Assembly (NCBI GenBank): GCA_907165065.1
Contig: OU015523.1
Location: 17,793,834 to 17,857,833 of the forward strand
Source: Caprimulgus europaeus
Lineage: Eukaryota > Chordata > Aves > Caprimulgiformes > Caprimulgidae
Length of the DNA stretch: 64,000 nucleotides
Direction of reading: 5' to 3'
Positions 29,001 through 41,000 of this stretch are shown here, in pieces. The notes under the pieces were generated by a model. It saw nothing but the letters and a program-made list of their open reading frames with translations. It had not been told where the DNA came from and made no database searches. The translations under genes and the position numbers were made by a program. Numbering within the stretch: the stretch's first letter is position 1; every line of letters starts with the position of its first letter.

Positions 29001-32000
29001 TTTTTTTCCTAATCTGATCCATCATCTTCTCAGGTGCATGGGACAGGGCCACTTGGACAGCTTGCTGAGTCATGTCATAGTCACGTTCAGGAGATAGTCT
29101 GCATCATCAGAGTCATCAAAGATCTCTCAAATCCAGTACATAGGATAATATTGCTTAAGTTATTTATATTAGAGATATATGTGTAGAGAAGCACTTACAG
29201 CAGAAAGAAATATTATGTGCCCAAAATTGTAGTTCTTCAAAATGTGTTGTCCATGTCTACATTAATTAGCTACGGTCCTTCCTCTCCTGATTCTTAGTCT
29301 TTCTCTGGGTACTATTTTTCACAGAGATAGAAGATTGTACGTGATAGACTGTCCTATTATAACTGTGTGCAGAGAGGTGCAATATAAGCAGTCTCACCAT
29401 TTACAGCTGCAGTGAAGATGTACTGACTAGTGGGCTTTACATATCAATTACCACCTACAGTGTGAATGTACTAATGAATAACAGGAATACTTCAAAGTAT
29501 TCCTATTATTTCATAATACCTTCTTTCAATGTATCATCACATTAAGTTCTACCAGTCAAGAACACACAGAAAGCTGTCAGTGTTCAGTTCTTTGGACACC
29601 TCCAGTACCTGCTGTGCAAGCCACTGAATTTGCCATGACAGAATTATGAAGAGGTGTTAATAATTATATCAGATTTTATGTAGGAAGCATTCATTCATTA
29701 AGACCAAGTCACATCTTAGGTGATTATACTCCTAAGAAGAAAACAGGACTTGTTTGCACTGGATGGACAAATAGAATTGTCAGATCCGTAAGTTTCGAAC
29801 ATGCAATGGTGAGGACCACTACAGAAAGGTACATCTCCTCATCTTCTCTTGCTTCTTTGCATTTTTCTGTCGTGCTTTACTTCAGAGCAAGGAAGTTCCA
29901 AAAATACAGAAATGTCCTGTTTCAAAGTTTCAGAAGAAAGTATTTCAGGTTTTCATTCAAGTTGATTATGCATGATGATTTTTTAAGAGTGCATTATATA
30001 GCATAAGAAAATATTCTGAAAAAGGAAGATGAAAGCAAAGTATTTAAGCAAAAATTTTTATTGACCCTCACCTACATCTTCTCCAGAGCTTGTCTTGTAG
30101 GGAATGTTGAAATTTTATTATTTGTTTTTACAACAGAAATGAAAGTCAAAACCTGGAATTCCTCCAAAATAGCCCTATTGTGATTGGAATTCCTGGTCTC
30201 AATGTACAAGTATATGCAGAATATGCTGCAAGTTCTGGTTCTGCTCTGGAGTTATTAAGGGATTGTGCTTCACTAGGATTTTCAGAAGAGCAGCAGTTGT
30301 TATTCATGGCCCAGTCTGTTTGTTTGTTTATTCATTCTTATTTTGTACCTCTTCTTCTTAGCGTTAAGACTCGACCTGTGCGAATGCCTCCTGGATACCA
30401 AGCAGATCTTGTTATTCAGTTGGTGTGGGTGGATGGTGAGCCTCCACAACAGATTACCAGCCTTGCTGTAAACTCTGCTTATGGACTGTAAGTAACTCAA
30501 AATTAAGGTTGCATTGATTTATTGTTTATTGCACTACATCATGTATTTTTCAATTATACTTTGAAGTTTCCTGCAGACAGTTAAAGTCAGAGTAAAAATA
30601 ATCAAAAGGTGCTATAACCCAGATTCTTGGGAAAAAATTATTTGGACTCGCATAAAGATTGTAATATGAGATGTTAAACTACCAGTCTTGCCCATATTTT
30701 TACTATTCCTATTTAAAATATTGACTCTTTTCACATTATTCTGTCCATTCTTTCAAATAAAATCTAATAACCTTTCAAATCTGTAATTTTTAAAGTTATT
30801 TTGAAAGGATCACCAAGGTGAAACACATTTCATAGAAAATGGTGATGTGATTAAGTGTTAAATGTCATTTATCATTACATCATACCTTAGTTGGAAATTG
30901 TCTTCTCAGAACAGCATTTTTATGTCTGTGCTGATCTCTGTTTGCAAGAGAACCAGTGACCTGAAATTGAGAATCGAATGAGAAACATTCAAATGCTAAA
31001 TTCTGTATGGAAATGCAAGTGAGCGTATCTATGTGTATTTTTTTTCCTCAGGGTCAATTTATTTGCCAGTTTTTAATGTTTGCTCTCACTGAGAGTCACC
31101 CAGTACATTAAAATTGTTTACCCTGGGGAAGGTGTTACTCCAATAACTGCAGGCTGTAACAGGTGTATCTGACTCTTACTGATTTTCAGTAAGTCACTTG
31201 ACTCTCTTCAGAGACTTTAGAAACTTTATGCAGGGCCTTTACATTTGTGCAAAAATTGTCATTTGGGGGCTGTATGAATGTGATTATATGACAATTATTA
31301 CTTTGATTTCTGTAACTGTGTATTAGAAATAATAGGAACTTAGTGTCTCTGATGTTACTGCATCCATGAAAGAAGCCTAAAGCAAGACATAAAAAAAATT
31401 ATCTTAGCAAAGATAAAAGACTTCAGATTGTGTGTAATTGTATTTAATGTATTTTGTTTACTTCTAACAGCACTGAGCTACAAATTAGAAGTATTAATAC
31501 CTGTTCTATTTCTGTTGAAATAAATCATAAAAAAACTTCTTTATGTTATGAAAGTAGAAAAGAAAAGATTAAAAAATGCTTCAAATACAACTAAAGAGCT
31601 ACCAGCTTAAATACAAATAATAAATTTGTTTTAGAGTATGTTCTGTTGGACTGACAGCAGTCTCTGAAAATTTGTTACCAGCTCATGTGATAAAAATTTT
31701 CAGCCAATCTACATATTAATTGTCAAGAAATGTCTGATGAGGATTTTATGACATTTCTGTGAAAGTTACCCACAGACAGGGCATCTCCTAGCAACTAATT
31801 ATATTAATCACTCAAAATTCAGAAATTCATTTTGTATTTGATTTTATAAAGACTTGGAGGTTAGCAATTTATCTTAAGCCTTGTTAATAGTAATGTCTGA
31901 CTAGATTTTCTTATCATTCCTCAGAAGTCTTATAATATTAATTAGCAATTTCTGATTTTTCTTGATAAAGTAATTTTTTTAGGTATAAAAAATATTATAT

Positions 32001-35000
32001 CTGTGCTTGTGTGTAAACTTAGAGGAGTTTAGAAAAATGCAGATCAAGAAGTGATGATGTGATGGAATTCCTTTTTGTCCCAGGGAAACTCTCTAAAAAT
32101 TATGTTGTTCTATTAAGCAAAACAGGCTATACTTTGTTAGTAACATGGTGTAGTAAGAACTGGTAGAAGTTGAGCCCCTGGTGTAGATGTTGTAGGTGTA
32201 AAATTTGCCAGTTTGGCAAATAAGAAAAACTCACCTCATTTTCACCCTTTACCTTTTCTATTTGCTATATGGAACCCTCTTTTTTATAATGGAAGCAGAG
32301 GAAGAAAAAGTACAACAGAGGAAATCCTACCCTGCTGCCCCTCCCTCCATCTCGTTACTTCTCTTTCCTTTTTGTTTTTCCACACACAAATTCATACATC
32401 TCCTTTAAGACATTCTGCAGGTATATTAAGAAGAGTCAGGTGGAAGTGAGCGCACAGCTTACTTCTCGTGTGAATTGAGTGCTTAAATATGAAGCAAAAA
32501 ATATCATCTGCTGAGATACGTGGATTTCCATATGCTATGGTTAACTTCAGACTTTCTCCCAGGTCTTACATATAGACATGCTCAGTGGCTTTTTGTTTTC
32601 TCCCTTTTCCCTTTAATCTTCCTTTTCCTTAGATAGATGCATTGTCTTCTTTCTTCCCCCCTCAACCACCACCCCTTCCAAGCTGGGGAAAAAGCAGGAG
32701 CAGAAAACTTTTTTATGGGAGAGGAAGAGAAAGTGCTTCTGGTCTGATACAACTTCTTCCCTCTTTCTGAAACTGCTGTCAAAAGGAAATCAGTAGAACC
32801 AATGAGAAGAATTCAAAAGGGACTTTCTAGGCAGCAAAATAAATAAATTGTTCCATCTCTTTTTCCTTATAACAAGACTACATTCCAGATTTTAGGCAAT
32901 CTCACACCAGTTGAGAGATCTGGCCCATGAATCAAACCACCATCAAAATGCTATTTGTAGAAGCATTTCAGAGGGGTAGAGACTATTTTAGCAGGAATCT
33001 GTACTGTAGCCAAGCTGAGAGTTGTAAGGAAATTTTATAAATACCTTTCAGATTTGGGTATCTCCACAATACAGCTTAATGTAGTTATCATTAATATTTA
33101 GTTTAAAAATAATTATTTATATGTGTATTTGTATTTATATTTTTATTTATATTTGTATTTTTTATATATACATATATATCTATATATATATATATATAAC
33201 CACTTTTTAAGGTCCATATTTGTATGCTTAAACGATATCATTATTACTAGAATTACATTGTTCAGTAAAGCAACATTTAGACATTATTGCAATACAATTG
33301 GCACAGAAATTTAATTAAACCTTCCTTTCTGGAAAGTTAATCACTGTGTTTCAGGACACAATTTTATAAATTCAGGATTGCAAGTCTGTAAGAATTATAA
33401 AATATAAACTTTGAGTAGTTTCTGAAGAAAATGTTTGTGCAAAATTCATAATAATAAATAATAATAATCTTTTGCACCGCTTAACTACTTATTACCAATG
33501 CCTTTGAGGAACGTTTCTTTTCTCAGAGTGGCATTTGGAAACTGCAATGGTTTGGCTGTTGTGGACTTTATGCAGAAGACAGTGCTGCTGAGCATGGGAA
33601 CCCTTGACCTGTACGGATCGAGTGATCCATACCAGCGCCAGCCCCGTTCGCCTCGCAAAAGCAAGCAGTTTGCTGCAGGTAGGAAATAAATTATTGTGGC
33701 TATGAGCCTGATATCTTCTTTGGTTTTTTTGCCTGTGGCTTTTTATGGTGCTTTTGAAATGCATGACTATTGCCGGCCGATCGAGTTTCTGTAACTTGAC
33801 GAAAGAAACCTGACATGCTTTAGGTACTGACACTTTCTCAGAAACAAAATGTTTTATGAAGTTTATTCTTTTGGGATGGAGGTCAGCAAGTAATTCCCTT
33901 AGCTGAGTCTCTAAAAAATCATAATGAGCAGAGCATAAGTTGTTTCTCTGGCAGTTACCTGAAGTGTAGTCTCTATGCTATTTTCTTTCTGATTTTAAGA
34001 AGTTCATACCAATAGGTAAGACTTCAATTTAAACTTAATTGTGTCTTCTGCCAAGTGCTATTCGTTGGTATTTAAATAGGCAGTTGTGTTTGGAGAAGTG
34101 TAATGCCTGAGAAACATGTTATGTAGGTAGCACAACTAGCTCAAATTAACCACTTTGTTAGTGAATTGAAGCTCTTGACATAACGCTTACTAAGTCCAGC
34201 TAAACCTCATTTTCAAATTTAATGCCAAGAGGTTCACATTTATAAGTCACAGATATTATTATACATCACATGTTAGACATAATAGTCCATCAATGCAGCT
34301 AAATGTTGACATACACTTTTTGTCACCTAAAAAATTTACTTGTCTGAGAAAAAAAGTCAGATGATCTTCTATTTCAAGTTCTTTTACTCTACATATTCCA
34401 TAGTAATATACCAGTCAGACACAATTATGAAATGTGTTTTACACAGTTGTGAAGTTTTAGAATTAGATGTAAAAATCTGTTTGAAAATGTTGAGTTTTAA
34501 AATCTAACCATGAAATTACAAAAGCAGCTTATAGTGAGTTTATGACATCAGCATTTTCATCAGCAGACCCTGCACTAAATCGTTGAATCCTATTTTTCCA
34601 TAGAGTTAATGGAAACTTTTTTTTTCATTGGGAATATGTTTGTACTCCAAACAGAAAGTAAAATTTAGAAAATAAAATGTAAGTCTTCAGGCCTACTTCC
34701 ACTCCTGAAAGACCACTTATCCACTTTCTAGGCATTTAATCATGGCAAGCTTCCTTCTCATCTGTGCCAAGTGTTAAAGATGTAAATTTGGCACAGCTGA
34801 GGAGAGAAGAGACAAGCAGCTTTAAGCTAACTTCAGCTTCCCTGTCTGGTTCAGCCAGCCCCACAGCAGCTCCCAAAGCAATTTGAGCAGCTAGCCACAA
34901 GCAACATGCTGCAGAGCTCTGTACAAAAGGTGGAGGGTAGCTGACGTAGAGATAACTCTTATCAGCACTGCACCACATCGGATTTCTTTGTGTCAGTGAC

Positions 35001-38000
35001 AGTCTTGGCCAGCCCTCTAAAGACATTGCAGCTATGCAGTGTGGTGAGAATGGAGCCCACTGGGGATAAGTGGCTGCTGAGAAGGAATACGCACTTCTAG
35101 GTTGCTCATAGAAACTATGCATCTGAAAAAAGCCTCAGCTGCTTTCTCACCATCCATCCCACATCCTTTACTTCTTTGATTATTTTTCTTGTTATATTTC
35201 CCAATTGGAAGGTAAGCATCTGCTGAAATTTCTTCACTTTGGCTGTTCTAGATGCTGGTTATGATATCACTTTCTTTCACTTTAGACTGTTTTTTTCTCT
35301 CTTTCCTCTGCCTGCTGCTGATGCTGGTGTACTGGCATGTTCCAAAGACAACTTTTGCATGCGTGGCCTGTCTAACTTTTATCCAGATTTAACGAAACGG
35401 ATCCGTACTTCCTATCAGAGTAAGTTCTATAAAGGTTAGGCAAATAGATTTATCATGATTGGACTATGCCTGACTTTAACCCATGTGTTTGTGCTTTGTA
35501 ATGTGTTTTTTTAAACACATTCAGCATGCATGCAAACTTATTACATCTTGTGATGTCAACCATGCTTAATTTTGACAATTATCTTTATTATTGGATATTT
35601 CAAATCTGTTTTCCTCTTACATAAGAGTCAATGGGAAAGCCTCAGTGACTTATATGAGGCAGATTGGGCCTTAGAAATGATTACTCAATAATGTTGCATT
35701 CTTGATGACAGTATCTTTGGTTTTACATTCATTTCAGTGTGCATCTACTTAGATGAAGCATTTCTTGTTTTGCAATGGCACTGCCTGATTGTAGTTATTA
35801 ATTAACTCTTCCTTATTTTCAGAAGAGCAATGTGGCTTGAAAAAAATACCAACTGGATTGGGTGCTGTGAAATTTAAAATTTTAATCTTGGTTTGGTACT
35901 TGAATATTTGGCTTTGGGGAACCATCCCATGACTCTGATCTTTAATGGGGAATGTAAAGTGGGTATAAAAATATATACATCAAAGAGAGCTATGAAAATT
36001 AATGTTTTTAATATCTTTAAATTTTGAATTATAGTGATAAGCAATTTAAATATTAGTATTCATCACTGCAGAATGCAATGAACAAAGCTATAATTAATTT
36101 TGCAAAAATGACTGTTCAACAGATGAGCTGTATGTATCTTAATTAACTGCAGTGGCTATATATAATTAGGTCTCCAGGATGCCTCTTACTCATCTCTTTT
36201 TAAAGTAGTTTTCACAGAAAACTGGATATAGGCAGTTTTACATTAAATACTCAGTATAGGCAAGATAAAGGGATGGCAGTTGTTTTATCGTTTGTGCATT
36301 CACACAAGAAAGTCTACTCTCTCTCTCAACTGATACTCAACAACTGATTTCTGTGATTTTTTTTTCATAATATTTCATAAAAGGTGACCTGTTTATTTAA
36401 AAGACTAAGTCCAGTTACAAATGCAGCAGGCCATAAAAAGATTTGGTGTATAATGTCTTAAAATGTATTTGTCTGGTCTTGCTAATTTCAAGTCTGTAAC
36501 AGAGAACCTGACAGACAGACTGCAGTTAAAGGTTTGGGGGTTTTCCCCTGCTAAAAAATAATACATTCTAAGACCAAAAATGACCAACATGTTAATTCAG
36601 AATTACAGATGCAGACCGTAGAGTTATTGACAACTGAAAATGTGTTATCTTGTTTCCATCTTCAACCCCCAAATCAGAAAAGTCTACAAATCTTTCTGTA
36701 TCCATCATAACTGCAGAGTATGAGTCTGACTTATGTGCAAGATCATTAACAGCTTCATTCCTTGCCTCAAAAATTCTTTGGTTGTTGCTTTTGCCATTTG
36801 ATACTTATACAGGAGTATGTAGATGTATGAAAGATGCACCAGGCAGTAAGATGAAGAGCAGGGCAAGAATGTGTCATAGACTGCAAGATATCTTAGTGTG
36901 TAAGCAGTACTTACACAGTACCTCCACTTGCTAAGTCATTCTCAAGTTATACTTTGTTATATGTCTTATCTGGGATAGGAGTTTTAAGAGGCATATTAAG
37001 AATGGATTTAAGATTTTGCTTACAAGTTTATCTCTTCTCGTAAGGAAAGATGATGGGAAAAGAAAAATAAATTATTTTTTTGAAATTGTGCAGGTGAAGC
37101 TGATATTATTAAGGCAAAAGCAGGAGCAGTCATGTGATAACATAAGCATTAGGTCTAAGGTTTTGAGGGTTGTATAAATGGAAGTTAATGGGAAGGCAGA
37201 TCAGGAGTTGATTCAATTAAGTAATGAAGATAATTTCATGAGAATCAGTTTGAGAGAATAAGACTTACAGGCATTGAAGCCAAAGAAGAGATTATCAATG
37301 AGCAAGATACTTAGACTTCTGTTGGTCATTTTGGAGGTGATTTGCAGGAAGAAACAGTCCAGTTTAGTATCCAGCCTGAATGTGAGAGTTAAATCCTGAT
37401 GTTCCAAGGAAGCAAAGAATATTATGGATTACAGTATCAGGGAAGACAGTGGTGCTATTAGCTGTGTTGAAGCAGTGAAGAGAGAAGACTTCAGCACAAA
37501 AAAAAATAGCAGTCATCTTGGCAATGTTAAGTTCATGTCTGGACACTTGTGAGTAAATTTTAGAAAAGTAGATACTACTCAACTTGGATAGAAGGAGTCC
37601 AAGTTAGAGATGTGTATTTATGAATCATTAGAGGGGAAAAATATATTTATTGCCCTGTTTATAGGAGAGGATCCTCAAATACTGGGACAGCGAGATAGAG
37701 GAAGCATTGATATTTCAGTCTGGGGTGCCTTGCAACTGTAGAGGGAAAGGAAAAAACCCATCAAATGGAAAAGAAACAACATACTGGAGAAGTTTTCCAA
37801 AGGAAAGACATAATCAATGATGTCAAACACGTCCAATATGCAAAGCACAGTGATGGAATAATTGTTCTGAAATGTAGTCAATAAATCTGTAGAGAGCTTG
37901 ATAAGAGTAATATATGCATGTGTAAGCTAGGCTCAAAAACATCTAGAGTGGGCTTTAGAGCATTAGGACAGCATATTCTCTGGTTTGGGAGGTGAAAGCG

Positions 38001-41000
38001 GGAAAGGAGAAGCAAGAAGGGAAGAAATTTGAAGTAGAAATGTAATCAGTTCTAGGTATACATAAAGGCAGAGACTGAAATGTAATTGCCCTATCAGGGG
38101 AAGTAATTTGAGGAAAATAAGATGCTAAGATGAGGGATAAGTGCAGAGCTGGAGGTAGGTTTCTGGTGTTGGTCACCTGTTCCATTTGTTGTAACATCTG
38201 CTGGCAGCCACCTTCCTTTGTAGCAGGAATATGTACCAAGCCAAACAGAATAAACTGTCTGCAGTAGTGCAGAGCTGTGGTGGTGTTTGGTTGGGTTGTT
38301 TTTTTCTTCAGTTGAATTCAAGTTGTACATGTTATCTACCACTAGGTAATAACATATATTCAAATATTAAAACAAGTACATTTAGTGCATATAGAGAGAT
38401 AGTCTTTGCAGCAGAATATAAAAATACCAACTTGCAAAAGCAATTTGCATCTGCTACTAGAAATTCATACCATCTGTTGGTAAAACAAGAAAATACATAG
38501 CCTTTATGAAGCATCCAAAAAGTCAGCAAGTTCAAAGGATGTTGATCCATTGGAAAATAATTTTCAGAGTGAAGACTTTTCAGTGAGAATTCCTTGTTCC
38601 TCCTTCAGGGCAGTCCCTTGAGAGAATGTGAGCAAAAGTAACCTTGGTCTGACAGGAGGACTCAGAAAACTGTGTGGTATGAGTCATTACATATCAGTAA
38701 CTGACACTTTAAGTCACACCTGCCAACACAGTAAAAGATAATATAGGTTGAGTTCTAAGTTGACAGCTATATTCTCAACTGTCATTTGCAAAGAATGCAT
38801 CATATTTAAACATAAAGGGAATATAGTATGGTAATTCAATGTGAAGATGAGGGACTAAGATAACTCTGGGCTTACGTATTGGCTTGTGAATATTTATAAT
38901 TTATTTATAATTGGTTTCTTTATAAGCAAAGATGTGATGGCTTTGGGTGATTTTAAGTAAATGAACAGTCTGAATCATTTAATCATAGAGATAGAAATTT
39001 AAAATTTCAGAAATAGGGATCAAATTTTTGATCCTTTAATACAGAGGATATGGGAATCTCAGTAAACTTTGAAAAGTAACCATGGGGCCTGTCTTTAAGT
39101 GTGCTTTAATGCCTTATGTGATGTATTTACATCTTGTACTATTTTCACATGTTTATAATTTGTTCAGATCAAAGCCAATTTCTTTATGATGTCAAAGAAT
39201 ACACCTTCTCACAGGTGGTTGTTTACATTGCAGATCTCTGTTATTTGCTTTTAGTTTTGCTGCTATGTTCTTCTTAATCTACCTGGACTCGATATTTGCT
39301 GGCATGAGGTTTTTTGCTAAAAATAGATAAAATATCTTGGGAAACAGATTTGGTCTACAAAACTTCAAAATGAAAAGTAAAAATATTTTTGTAATGTAAC
39401 TTCAGTAGCTGTTGTAGTATCTCAAAGATTCAAGGGAAGCTGAGTTACATGGAAATACTTATACATTAGAAATTATAGAAAAGATTTAGCTTGGTTTCCT
39501 TAAAAAGGAAACTGCAGTAGTATGAAGAAGAGCTTAAGAGCGCTCTTATCTCAAAGGTAAACAAGAGATATTTAATAGCATCAAAGGTAACACATAAAAA
39601 AATAGACAAATATATGTTTATTCCTTTCAGTGAATGATGATTGTGCAAGTCATTGTCATATAATCTCTTTGAGACTGATAATTTAGTAAGTCTCAAATGG
39701 ACTTTGGGTACATGGATGGCTAATGAGAAGTACTCATTACAATATTTCTAAGCAAGAAAGATTTATGGCAGGAGAAAATCTGCAAGTGGCACTGCTTAAG
39801 CAAATCTAAGTGTCTGAGATTAAGACAATGCCCTTGTTCAGGGCACATAGTACCACTTATGCTTAATGTGGGGACTTATTCCACTTGTCTTTAAAAGCAT
39901 CTGTTGGTGTTCATTGTTAGAGGTGATAGTGGCTTGACACACTGTGTAGATCTGTAGAGAAGTTCACATGCTCGTAATTTTTAAATACCGTAATGTGAAA
40001 TGTATCTTTACAGTTGTAAACTGTAAAACTGTTGCCAAACATGAAGATCTTGTGGTTGCTCTGGGGTTTTCAGAACAGTGGTGTGATTTGGTGTATTTGC
40101 TGCTTAAGTCACTGGCACCATCATTTATGTTTAGCTTTAATATTGTTACTGTGAACTCACAAAAAAAAGAAATTCTATTCAGAAGCAGGATCTGACCTGG
40201 CATTTGACATTGTAACTATCACTAATAGTAACTATACAAGGTTTAGGAGAATTTCATTAATCACAACATCACAACCATAGTGTTAAAATTTTAATAACTC
40301 CAATACTACATTTGCAAAAGAAGCAGTTTAATATTTCATTTTATTTATCCAAGGCCTCTGTACCTTGCAGACAGCTCTGCAGCAAAAATCAATTATGTCC
40401 CAAATCTGTAGGTACATAGAGAAACCCAAGTCACGTAGAAGTAAGGTTTGCTGTAAAAAAGCTATGCAGAGAGAGGCTCCCTAAATGGTTGTAGTTCATG
40501 AAATCTGTCATAATTTCAGTGCTGACTGGACTCACAGTTGATTGGAATATAATTTCTCTCACAGATTCTAAGCTGAATCAAAAATTCAAGTACATTTCTC
40601 AAAATAAAAAAATCTGGTTGTCAACATTAGTTGTTTATATGTAGGGAGCACAGATGTCATTACTGCTAACTTAACAGGCCTGATCGAAACTGCCGTCTCT
40701 CCAAAGCACTCTCAAAGTTGTTCTGGCACTCACGCAGCTTCGTTAGTGGTAGGAGCTTTTTATTCTCCTTTTTGGGGCTCTGAATTCTCCCCATTTCTCA
40801 GAGCAGTTCAAAATGACACTGTAATAAAAATATCAGTACCTTCATTAAGTTTCCATTGTTCTTAATACAAAACCGAGTGGTAACAGATTTTTTTTCGAAC
40901 TAGAGCCTATCCCTTTTTGAGTTGAGGGGCTCTGAGGCTGAGGGTCCAGAAGCTATAAAAATTAAAACCCGTCACGCTGCAGGAGGCATGATGCCAGATT

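Noticed and set aside
33123-33314. 63-codon Tyr/Leu-rich frame
   Set aside because: Translation of the AT-rich simple repeat.
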